A stretch of 64,000 nt of DNA from assembly GCA_951804985.1 (NCBI GenBank), contig OX638130.1, positions 97,771,700-97,835,699 on the forward strand, read 5' to 3'. Of this stretch, positions 45,075 through 57,000 are shown piece by piece. Below the pieces are notes generated by a model that searched no databases, was not told the DNA's origin, and worked only from the letters and a program-made list of their open reading frames with translations. The stretch is from Dryomyza anilis. Its lineage: Eukaryota > Arthropoda > Insecta > Diptera > Dryomyzidae. The position numbers were made by a program, and so were the translations under genes. Positions within the stretch are counted from its first letter, which is position 1, and every line of letters begins with the position of its first letter.

Positions 45075-47585
45075 AAACAAAAACAATTAATTCTAAAGAA
45101 TATTTCAAAAATAATAAATTTAAAAGTTATCATAGACAATTTAAAGTCCACCTTAAAAAATAAATTCCACGTTTTTTGACAAATTTTGTATAGAATAAAT
45201 TGTCAAAAAGCTGATTTTAAATTTAAAGTTGACTTTATATTGTCTATGATGATGCGCCATTGGTTTTAAAAATAGAAACTGTCAAAGAGCAGTTAATCGA
45301 ATTTCGGAAAACTGTCCCTTCGAATTTTCGACGATACTTCTGTTGCGAAAGCCAACTGTTGGCATTTGATTGAACTGCAGTTTGCACACAGTCATTCGTT
45401 TCCGCTTCCATTAGTGTTGTGAGTGTGTGTAAAGAAAATTATAATTTTTGTGCAGTGAAAATTTGTAATCCATTAAAAAGAGTTTTTAAAAGTTTAAAAC
45501 TAATAAAAGAACATATCAAGGTTCCACTAATGCTGTTGAAAAGACTCGGTATGTTTTTAACTATCTATTTACTGTAAATAAACGTAAATTACTATATTTT
45601 CTAAATGCAAAATTTTCGCATGTATGAAATTCAAAATGTCGGTTTTCGTTGTGACAGCAGCAAACTGCGGAGCACCACCTGTTGCGATGTTGCTTTTTAA
45701 CCTTGAACATTTGAGTTGTATAGAGTTATTTAATTTAATAAATAATACATTACAGGTTGCAATGGTCGTTGTTGAGAACATGGTGAGTTGCAATAAATTC
45801 GACCAATTCAAAGCAAATTGCAAAAGTTCTTATTGCAAATTTTCCATATAAATTAAATTCAAAATGTCTCCTACTTTTTTTGTCATTACTGCAGCAACTG
45901 TGGAGCACTCCACCTGTGGCAGCGGCAATTGAACATTACTTTGAACAAAATTATTCTTACTTTTTGTTCAACGTATTATTTTCACATTTTTTCACAAAAA
46001 CAATTAATTCTAAAGAATATTTCAAAAATAATAAATTTAAAAGTTATTGGTTTTAAAAATTAAAACTGTCAAAACGCAGTTAATCGAATTTCGGAAAACA
46101 GTCTCTTCGAATTTTCGGCGATACTTCTAGCGCCATCTGTTGCGAAAACCAACTGCTGGCATTTGATTGAACTGCAGTTTGCACACAGAAATTCGTTTCC
46201 GCTTCCTTTAGTGTGTGTGAGTGTGAAAAGAAAATTATAATTTTTGTGCAGTGAAAATTTGTATTCCATTAAAAAGAGTTTTTAAAAGTTTAAAACTAAT
46301 AAAATAACATATCAAGGTTCCACTAATGCTGTTAAAAAGACTCGGTATGTTTTTAACTATATATTTACTGTAAATAAACGCAAATTACTATATTTTCTAA
46401 ATGCAAAATTTTCGCATGTATGAAATTCAAAATGTCGGTTTTCGTTGTGACAGTAGCAAACTGCGGAGCACCACCTGTTGCGATGTTGTTTTTTAACCTT
46501 GAACATTTGAGTTGTATAGAGTTATTTAATATAATAAATAATACACTGCAGGTTGCAATGGTCGTTGTTGAGAACATGGTGAGTGGCAATAAATTCGATC
46601 AATTCAAAGCAAATTGCAAAAGTTCTCATTGCAAATTTTCCATATAAATCAAATTCAAAATGTCTGCTACTTTTTTGTCGTTGCTGCAGCAACTGTGGAG
46701 CACTCCACCTGTGGCAGCGGCAATTGAACATAACTTTGAACAAAATTATTCTTACTTTTTGTTCAACGTATTATTTTCACATTTTTTCACAAAAACAATT
46801 AATTCTTAAGAATATTTCAAAAATAATAAATTTAAAAGTTATTGGTTTTAAAAATAGAAACTGTCAAAACGCAGCTAATCGAATTTCGGAAAACTGTCTC
46901 TTCGAATTTTCGGCGATACTTCTAGCGCCATCTGTTGCGAAAACCAACTGCTGGCATTTGATTGAACTGCAGTTTGCACACAGTAATTCGTTTCCGCTTC
47001 CTTTAGTGTTGTGTGAGTGTGAAAAGAAAATTATAATTTTTGTGCAGTGAACATTTGTATTCCATTAAAAAGAGTTTTTAAAAGTTTAAAACTAATAAAA
47101 TAACATATCAAGGTTCCACTAATGCTGTTGAAAAAACTCGGTATGTTTTTAACTATCTATTTACTGTAAATAAACGTAAATTACTATATTTTCTAAATGC
47201 AAAATTTTCGCATGTATGAAATTCAAAATGTCGGTTTTTGTTGTGACAGCAGCAAACTGCGGAGCACCACCTGTTGCGATGTTGCTTTTTAACCTTGAAC
47301 ATTTGAGTTGTATAGAGTTATTTAATTTAATAAATAATACACTACAGGTTGCAATGGTCGTTGTTGAGAACATGATGAGTTGCAATAAATTCGATCAATT
47401 CAAAACAAATTGCAAAAGTTCTCATTGCTAATTTTCCATATAAATCAAATTCAAAATGTTTGCTACTTTTTTGTCGTTGCTGCAGCAACTGTGGAGAACT
47501 CCACCTGTGGCAGCGGAAATTGAACATAACTTTGAACAAAATTAATCTTATTTTTTGTTCAACGTATTATTTTCACATTTTTTAA
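45075..47585. repeat. Tandem array of three 796-bp units
   Basis: Corresponding points recur at 45624, 46420 and 47216, exactly 796 bp apart, with only scattered differences. A partial unit precedes the first (45075-45129). Each unit contains GCGCCATCTGTTGCG (altered in unit 1), TTTGCACACAG, and a 71-75-codon open frame beginning MKFKMSVFVVT. Most differences between those frames change the amino acid and the third copy is truncated, so selection on a protein is doubtful. A hairpin insertion at 45130-45250 is present only at the left end. Confidence 0.85.
45130..45250. mobile_element. Hairpin MITE relative inside the tandem array
   Basis: Inverted arms start CATAGACAAT and include AAAGTC and a TTTTTTGACAA segment, like the hairpin at 27402-27537. 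Units 2 and 3 of the array run AAAAGTTATTGGTTTT without interruption at the equivalent point (46047 and 46842), while here about 130 bp intervene. Confidence 0.6.
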
Positions 47586-48660
47586 ATAGGTTTGATAGAA
47601 AATAATGAAACATAAAAAATAAGAAAATTTGTTTAGCAACATTACAAAATAATGACGGTTTAATGTAGGTTCCAACCGTACGCAGGTGCAGACGGACGCA
47701 CGAGCTGATTTTTCATATGTGTGATTCTTTGGAATTTGGATGTTGGGATATTTTAAATTTCAAATTATAGAATATATAAGCCGTCAATCATTATGAAATT
47801 GATAAACTTTTTTGAATATTCTCTCATACTAAACTACTTAAAAAAAATTGAAATTTTTGACCTCAAGTTTATATGATTACCGACAAATGGCGGCGTAAAA
47901 AGTGATTTTTTTTTTAAATCACAAAAGTGAGTTTACTTAATTGCGTTTTTTAAACATAAAAGGTCACTTGAGGTAAGATTTGGAATGTATTAAGATGAAC
48001 TTTAATGTAACATATGATTTAATTTATGTTATCAAATGTTAATTTTGAGAAGATATTTCACAAAACCCCATATTTTTAAAATGGCAGATGTATTAAGAAG
48101 AAAATCTGTAACAAGATATAAAATTATAATTTAGAAACTATGGGGTTTGACCGGGGGTTTATGAGATTTTAACTTTCCCAAAATATATATCATGTGCTAA
48201 TAACATTTAACCATTGGAAACAAAAATCAAACCATATGTCATATTAAAGGTCATCAAATGATAGCTCAGTGGACCTTGTATGTACTTTTTAAGAAAAATG
48301 CAATTAAGTTAACCTAACTTTAGGATTTTTTAAAACTATTTTTCCCATTTTAAGCTGTCATATTTCGGGAACCATGTCCAAAAATTTTATTTTTTTCTTA
48401 CTTACAATGATGTATCTATTATGACATATGGTAATAATCTTTGTGGAATGTCCTGTACGAAATAGTTACAGACATATTCATCAATGACAAATTTGCCATT
48501 GTCGTTAACAATGTCATTACCTGCTGGATTGTTATGCATTTTAGTATTTATGTAGATCTAATTTATTCTTTGATTGAGAGAAAGATTATTTTTAAAAATA
48601 ATAGTGTTTGATTAAGAGTTATATGAATTTTTTGTAGATACGTATTTTTTGAAGCTCATA
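47586..48660. other. Intergenic DNA, nothing recognised
   Basis: About 1.1 kb of AT-rich sequence without a convincing open frame, RNA gene or transposon border. Confidence 0.4.
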
Positions 48661-48665
48661 TAATT

Positions 48666-50035
48666 ATACCCTACACTAAGAGTGAAAGGGTATATTCAGT
48701 TTGGTACGCCGTTTGTAACACCCAGACGGAAGCATCTCCGGTATGGAAAAGTATATATATTCTTGATCAGCATGACCTCCTGAGACGATTTAGCGATGTC
48801 CGTCTGTCTGTCTGTTCGTCTGTCTGTTTGTCTGTTGAAATCCCTACTACTTAAACAATTGAAAGTTAGATAAATGAAACTCATAATTTAGATTACTTAT
48901 ATACCTACGCTGTATGTGAAGGGTAACAAAATTAGGCATATCGGTCCATTGTGACCTGTGATCTGACCATTTATATTCAAATAACTCATACACCCAGAAA
49001 AAACATGGAAAATTAGTATTTCAATAGAAAAACAATGATTTATACTATTAAAATTGGTCAATAGGATGCGTCCCATTAATTCAGTAATATTGGAACGGTT
49101 AATACAATATTTTGTTGTACCATAAATTTTATAATGTGCTCCTTTAAATACAATAACCAAAACCGCTTCAGTTTCCAATACTTGAGTCTGCATTTAGAGT
49201 CCGTCGCCATAACAGAAGTTCGATTTATTATTTATTATCTGTAATAAATAGAAAACGGTTAAATATAATGAATTTACATCAAATACATTAATTTCTTACC
49301 AATGTCGCTATTTATAATGTGGATTATTAAAAAAAATGCATGCGACCATTTTGAGCAAACACAAACACGCAGAATGACGTACAAAACGAACAAGTTTATA
49401 TTCGTTTTTATGTTTTTTATGCCACGCTTATTATTATTATAGGAGGAAACCATTAAAACAATAGTATTTATTCTATTAAAAATAATAATATTGAAATATT
49501 TAGATTTATGGTACTGAATTTTTCGAATACTATCAATTTAATTAGAATACTTTTTATTCAAAAAGAAAAAACTATTAATTCATGAACTATAAGATTGATG
49601 GTCGTACCATTACTTAATGGTACATTTGCTTAATGGGATATTTTGTTCTGAGTGTATAAAATTTACATCTACAGTTCAATTTTACTGTATACGTGCTTAG
49701 GTAAACTTTTTTGGTCAAATATATATTGACTTCATGCTCAAATACAAGGAAATAATGTTTTCCCGCAAAACGACTTGTAGTTCAAAAAAAAAAATCGAAA
49801 TATCCATTTGTAAATATGGGTATCAAATGAATGGACATTCTTCAGCGATTAAAAGTTTGTAGTTATTTTCAGGATTTGTATACCCTGGTGACCTATTTAC
49901 CACTTTGAGTGGTAACCACACATATGTGTAGGGTATTTATAGTCGGCTTAGACCGACTTTAATTTTGATAATCCTAACTATCATAATAACACCAGATTTA
50001 AAATTTCCCATGTGATCTAACCTTCCCAACTGGTA
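48666..50035 (-). mobile_element. GACA-tract interspersed repeat, copy C, split by a nested MITE
   Basis: Minus-strand copy of the family at 4501-5129 and 10337-11069. It has TTCTTGATCAGCATGACCTC, a (GTCT)n tract at 48798-48835, GTGTAGGGTATTTATAGTCGG near 49927 and ACCTTCCCAACT at 50020. The MITE at 48991-49654 separates the two halves. It is the most diverged of the three copies, so probably the oldest. Confidence 0.65.
48991..49654 (-). mobile_element. TA-flanked MITE family, copy 3
   Basis: The ends are CACCCAGAAAAAACATGG and TTTTGTTCTGAGTG, with TA outside both (48989-48990 and 49655-49656). It is the reverse-orientation counterpart of the copies at 21.4 and 26.4 kb, carries neither the SINE nor the hairpin, and so shows the uninterrupted state. 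It is nested in the GACA-tract repeat. Confidence 0.72.
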
Positions 50036-51343
50036 TTATGTATGCTTTTAGGATGAAAACTAAAAATAAAAGTAAAGTGTATTTATTTTACTAGTTTTGG
50101 ATTATTTTTGCATGATTTAGGATCTAATGATAAACAATGTAAACTACTGTTGTTGTTTTTTAAACTAGTGCAAAATACATATTGCATTCGGTAGACCAGG
50201 AGCCGGACAAATTCATTTTTGCATTACTCTATATTACAAGTTTGTGTATCAATTCAAATATAATTGTATAAATGAATTATAACACCGTCCGACACTATTT
50301 TGCACACATCAAAAAATTAACCAGGGGGGTTACTCTGTAATGCGATTCGAAAGTGATATTACTCGCATTCTAATAAATGGTACTTTGGTAGTGTGGCTTT
50401 CGCATTAAAATTTTGAACTTTCGTATTCAAATTCACAAAGTGACAACACGGCTACCTTTTCAATTCTGTTAGATTGTATGAATTTGCCATCGTAACGCTT
50501 TGTTCTTCGATTTAAATTGACTTTCGTATCGCATTGACTTTCGAATCGCGATACATAGTAACCCCCCAGTTTTTTAGATTTATTCTTTTACGGTTTTTAT
50601 TTGCATTTGAATTGCAAATCATATTTTTATAATAATTTTTTTTTTTGTGCAATATATTTTGTAGCTGAGATCTCTCTGAGTATGGATATAAAAACGATTT
50701 TCCAATATCAATTTCATTTAAAGCTTTTATTGCTATTTGAAATGGTTATATGATTACTATTTCTTCTACAATATTAAATAAAAATGGTCTTTAAATGATA
50801 CAATTAAAAAAATTCAACAATTTCGCGCTATGGTAGATAGATTATTGCTATTCCAATGTGATCAATGTCTATGAAAAAATGAGCAATGTCTATGAAAAAA
50901 TGATTGCACAATATTGTAGTGGACATAGATCAGAAAATATTCTTGGAATCAACGATTTGTTAATTTTTTATATCCTGGTGTAACCTAAACAAAATTCACC
51001 GACTAATTTTTGTCCTACCATTTTCGATTCACGAAGTATATGATGGTTAAAGGTCTTAATATACCATAATCTAACCCGACGTTTTTTATAGATTAAAATT
51101 TAACAAAAACAGTTAACTCTTTTATCGCTATTTTAAAATTATTAGTGTTATCCTAAATATTTAAGCTAATATCCTATTTCGGAGGATATGGATGTATTGA
51201 CCCCGTAAATATCATACGAATCTTTAGAATATCTAAACACTTTCTTGAAAAATAGCACTAAACATCTTGTATAGAAATATCATAAAGTCAATGGTACAAG
51301 CTATATTTCCTCAGTACAGACTAATTTCAAATTTCGTCCTTTA
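50036..51343. other. Intergenic DNA, nothing recognised
   Basis: AT-rich sequence. A segment near 50320-50580 has repeated CTTTCG and ATTCGAA motifs in both orientations, resembling the motif-rich elements elsewhere, but no termini were identified. Confidence 0.35.
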
Positions 51344-51356
51344 AGGTTTCATATAA

Positions 51357-51658
51357 TAATAGTTTGGCGCTACAGTCCTGTATAGAACTTCGGCCGAGCT
51401 CTCTCACCATTTTGAGCTGTGCGTGTTATATTTGTACTCAAATTGGTGGGACCTACAGTTTATTGCCGAATCCGAACGGCGGGCGAGAGCTTTTCATAGG
51501 CAATGGTTTTACTCTCGTAGGTTTGCCATTTACTGACAAGAGGTAGTGCGGTATAGAAAAATGTTTCTATGAAAAGATGTTGTTAGCCCCAGTCCAGGCT
51601 TGAACCGGGGACCTTTCGGCTCGCAGTCCAACGCACTAACCACGGAGCTACCGCGGCT
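51357..51658 (-). mobile_element. tRNA-derived SINE, copy 4, with 13-bp target duplication
   Basis: Full-length minus-strand copy. Its tRNA-like head at the right contains the complement of GGTAGCTC and an intact anticodon-side region. It is flanked by AGGTTTCATATAA on the left (51344-51356) and right (51659-51671). The long perfect direct repeat is the signature of LINE-machinery retroposition and suggests a fairly recent insertion. Confidence 0.9.
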
Positions 51659-51671
51659 AGGTTTCATATAA

Positions 51672-54093
51672 GGATATGAAAGAATCATTGAAAAGTTAGT
51701 TTTTCATAAACGAAAAATTCTTTTTACTAGCTCCTATGGCTTCTATGATATTGTATATACATTGAGAAAATGTGACGTCATTGTGACGTCATTAACCGAT
51801 TTCATTGCTTTCACATAGATTTTATATCCTTTTTCATTCAAATTGAGTCGTTCCTTTGTGAGTTAGGACCAGACGACGAATGGACATAGCGAAATTGACT
51901 CATAAAATTACGCTTAAGAGGAATATATATATACCTCTCCATACCTGCAATTTTTATTTATACACGCTGCATAAAAATGGGCTCTCCCAAACATAATTTT
52001 GCAGGCATTAACATGTATGTTTGGAATTTTATGTAAACATAATATAAATCATTTGTAAACAGGGTTGTCTTGAGACTTGAACAGTGTTGTAATGAGCTCT
52101 GATTTACATTATGATATCACGGAAACATTTTGATGTTGCCCCTTGAAATGGTATATGTTCTAATAGAAACATAATAAATACTACATCCAAATAAAATAAA
52201 TATTTGAATCAAAACATAAATATGTTCAAAATAAAATATGACTTTGAACGACCTGAATATAAATATGTTTGCAGTGAAACATATCAGTTGTTTCAGTACA
52301 AAAATTAGTATGTTTGTATAGAAACATATTTAAATATTTTTGCAAAGAAATCCTGAAAATAAAATACAAATAAAATGTTGTTTTTTATTAATTTTTATTA
52401 ACAATCTTTAAACATCCACAGTGAAAATTTATAATAATTGAATTCATATACAATTTTTAAATGCATACATAAATAATTGGTTTAAAACTGCAAGTACAAG
52501 TGATAGCATCAATGAATGCACAATTGCACCAGCAGACGCAGTTACAGTTGATCTCAGTACAGCACATAGCGTAGGCAAGGAATTCACGGAGGCTTTTGTA
52601 AAAAGAATGTTGCAAAAAGAATGTTGCAAGAATACACTTATTTAAATCCAATTTTTTTTTCGTTTGTTTTTAAACATCAATATGTTCAAACGATGGCAAA
52701 AGATGGCGTAGATAGAAAATGCAGCACAACGTTGCCAACTTCGTCAGTCGATAAGTTATCGAATTAAGACAAGCGTTGTGAATATACATTGTATTTAGAT
52801 TTTATTAGCATTTTCTGTGTTTTAAAACATAGTTTTAACCAAGTAAATTGCCAAGAAACAGTTTATTCAAATGCAATTAAAATTTTATGTTGGTATTGAA
52901 CATATTTATGGTAAATTTGACAGATTCTGCTGGACAATATAATAATGTTTACACGTGAGCAAAAATAAATTCAATTTCGATTATAATTTAATTACACTTC
53001 ATTCCTAATACATGTATGGTAATTTCGTATTACTTTTTAATTACATTCAAACATTTTCAAACAAATCTTTTCTATCCGTGTAGTCATTATACATTTTTAA
53101 GCAAAAATTGTATGTAGATACTTTTGCATTCAAAAAAATCATTCATGTAGATAGACAAATTATTAAAATGAAAAAATAATAATAAAATAGAAATATTTTT
53201 TTGGTTCTAAATTAATGTCATAGATGCAGCGGTGATCAGTGAATATTTCTGCATCAAAAACTCATTTTCGTCAAAATTGTAGATAGGCAGTATTGAATAT
53301 AAGTCCTCGATATAGGATTTGCTTATGTGTGCAGCCAAAGGTTGTCTTTAGTCGTACGGTGTAATTAAGCGTGGGTAGCTCAAGTTCAAGGCCCAAGTTC
53401 TTCAGGACTGTCGTTCCAAACTGTTATATCATTAATTAATTTTATAATTCTCGATAATTTGACTAAAAGATGTATATAAAACCGCTATAAAAAGCTTCAT
53501 TTATAAATAAAAACCATAATTTTTAGCTGCTCTAGTTATTGTAACATAATTTATTTATTTTTTATATAATATATAGTTATCAAACAATATGTAATACAAT
53601 TAGTAATATATAGCATGTACATAAAAGTACATTAAATGTTTTGGTTGTATAGGGGGGGTTTAAGTATATAATAAGTTTCAAAAAATATGTTGATATATAT
53701 TTTTTTGTTTGTTTTTAACAATGATTGATTAACTGTTTATTTTTAATGCTTTGCTTTAATGGAATACATAGAGTTACACAAATGTGTAACTAATAAATAC
53801 GCAACTATAATGTAAAAGTATTACATGTTTTCTTAAAATAAAGATATTTTTAAATATATGTATATCTTGCAATTATATAAAGCAACAAAACACAAGAAAA
53901 GAAGCGGAAAAAATACTAAAACCAAATTGGTGAAAATTAACATAACAATAAACAGAATTTTTACATAGTGATAAACTAAATATTACATGGTCTGACTTTA
54001 AGTGCGGCTATAAACATTAACATAATAACTTGCATTTTTGAGTGTAACCAATAATAAATATTTTATTACATTTATTATAACTATTGAGCGCAA
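51672..54093. other. Intergenic DNA downstream of Gapvd1
   Basis: 2.4 kb of AT-rich sequence. A short GGGTAGCTCAAGTTCAAGG segment near 53370, followed by TTCTTCAGGACTGTCGTTCC, looks like a heavily decayed SINE of the 20-kb family. TTTATT (the minus-strand poly(A) signal for Gapvd1) occurs at 54062 and 54071. No other gene seen. Confidence 0.4.
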
Positions 54094-57000
54094 TTAGTCC
54101 ATTGTTTTGATAAATTTAACAACGGATCCAAAGAGAGTCCAATGGAAAAGATCCTCACCTTCGAGTTTGTTGCCAATAAAATATGTTATATATTCGACAG
54201 TGGAGAGCAAATATGGTGGATTGGCCTGACAAATGGAATGGTATAGTTAATAAAGATTTAAAAATTCTAAAAGAAAATTGAAATACCATAATAACGACAT
54301 AGATGAGCACGGGCAGCAGATCATCAGCGGCGGGGACGCGACCGCTCGACATATGCAGCAGACTCATTATGCTGGAAATGCATCTGAAATGAAAGAACAT
54401 TTAAAGTTTTAATGATATTTTAAGTAAAGTAAAAGAAAACCTTACCTAATAACACATTGCAATTTCTCGCGTGGTGTATTGTACGCAGAAATGTATGAGA
54501 GTTGCTTTTGCGCAAAAGTCCATGGCGCCTCTGCCAAATAGATCTGCGGTATGCAGAGCGCCGGATGTGAGGGACGTATAATCTTCTGCAGTTTGCGTAT
54601 GTGCTCAGAAAGTACACTAAACCAAGATTAACATAATGATTAAAAAAATTTATAAAATTCAAAATTTTCACTTACGTATCACGTGACAAATCCGCATCTT
54701 CGTTGGGAAACATCACCTGCTGATACATGCGCTGCAGCAAAATGCGCTCAATAGATATGCGTGCCTCCTGCGCCTGCCACTCGGACATGCCATGCAAAAT
54801 GCCACCCGTACCCGTCAACTCTGTCATCAGATCGTCAATGAATTCTTCAATCAAATCGATTTTATCATCCGACATTGTGAGTCGTGCAAATTCTTCCTGC
54901 AAGGCGACAATTTTCGCTTCACGTTTCTCCAGAAACAAACGCACACAGACAGCCAATAGATAACGATTGCATGTGGTGCTTTCGCTGCGTAGACGTGACT
55001 CAAATTGCTCGATGTTTTCCATAATCAGCAACAAATTTTGTCGGTAACGCATCAAATACTGCAAATAATTCTGTCGCTTTTGTATGTCGCTTTGTAGTTC
55101 TTCGAGTAGTTGCTGATGTTGCGCCGCATCGAGTGTGGCCAAGCAGCGTATAGCCTCCGAGACGTAAGAGACTTGTTGGAAATTTTGCAAATTCATCGCT
55201 TGCGCCAATTGGATTTGCAGATATGTGAGCAGTGGCGAGGCATTGGAATACTATTTTAGATAAACAAAAAGTAAATTAATGTATGACACACTCAATAATG
55301 ACCTTAAATCAATCTCCGAGTGAGGTGTTGCAAATATGGAGATTTCCATGCAAACAAGACCCAATGTCGTCTGTTATCTCACAAAAGAATGGATTCACCC
55401 CTCCCACCACTCAATATGGGTGCTGTGGATATTGCACAGTCAGCTACTCTTGACGTTCTGGGCATACCAAGTCGATCACATATTTAACGTGTCGAAAGAA
55501 GCGGCCAAGTGCCTCGGTTTTTTAAAACGGTGTAAAACATATTTCACTCCTTCTGACTTACGCACTGTCTACACTACCTATATACGGCCTAAAATGGAAT
55601 TCAATTCGCACATTTGGGCAGGGGCTTGAAAATCCTCCTTGGAGTTCCTGAACCGAATTCAACAACGTGCGATATATTTAATAGGGGATGAAAATATTTC
55701 ATCGTCTATTGGTTCTCTTGAGCACCGAAGGACCCTTGGGTGTGTAAGCCTCTTTTATAGGTATTACAATGGTAAGTGTTCGAGGGAAATACATGGCCTG
55801 ATTTCACCAGGTCGTGTATTCTCTCGTTCTACTCGGGCATCGAACCAAGCCCACCCCTTCGTAGTTCACTCGGTTCTCAACAGAACCACGCATTACAGAG
55901 ATAATTCGTTCTTCAGTCGCACGATACGTTTGTGGAACAATCTCCCTGCGTCCATTTTTCCCGACATTTTTGATATTGGCAAATTCAAAACAAACATTCA
56001 CCGACACTACTCCATCTTTCCCTCTCCCTTTAACCTATCATCCCTTCTTACGATCAACACAGTGCATTGCATGTATAGGGGGCATCGCCTAAGCGTTGGT
56101 TAATTTGTATAAAAAAAATAGGATATCAATGTACTCTTCCCAATTCATAAAAAATGGGACAGTATGTTCCTACTACCATGGGATAAGCCTCTTCATTAAT
56201 GCTTATATTGTTTTATAAAATGTATTTTGTAAAAGACTAAAGCGACGATGGTCAACAAACGTATTGGCTTAAGATCTGACAAGTCTACCATAGATCAGAT
56301 AGATCAGATCCCGGAAAAGACCAAAGAGAAACAGAACGATACCCACCACCTTTAGGACGACTACAAAGCTGCCTTCAACAGTTCGATAAGTAGCCGCCTA
56401 TATACCACCATGTCTGAGTTCTCTATACCTGGAAACTTATCAAGGCTTTTCAGGATGCCCTTGAACAACACAAGTTGGACAACTACCTTACTGATACATT
56501 TCATCCCGAACAAGTTTCAGACACCCTCATGTGTGATTTCTTACACCTGAAAAAGTGCCAAACTCCATCACAATGGCACTATCTTTAACAAGAGTGACAT
56601 GTTGCTCGGGAATGCTAATGCTATCGACATCATTAGGTAGAGCTTACGGTAATCAAGGATAGGACGAAGTAGCTGATGCCAACAAACAACGAATGCCGTC
56701 GTTTTGGACAGTACGTCACAATTAACACCCACAACTTCAAAGACGTAAAAGACTTCGTCTACTTAGGTAACAACATTAACACGAATAACAATGTCTGACT
56801 TGAGATTAGTCGAAAAATAACTCTAGCCACTTTAGGCTCAGTAAGCAATTGAGTAGTAGAGTCTTCTCTCGATGGACAAAAATTACGTTATATAAGTTGC
56901 CCATTATGTCAATCCTCCACTATGGCGAGCTTGATGGACGTTCGAGAGAAAGATTCATCGGAAAATCTATATGCGTTCAAAACGAGTACAAAATCAAATG

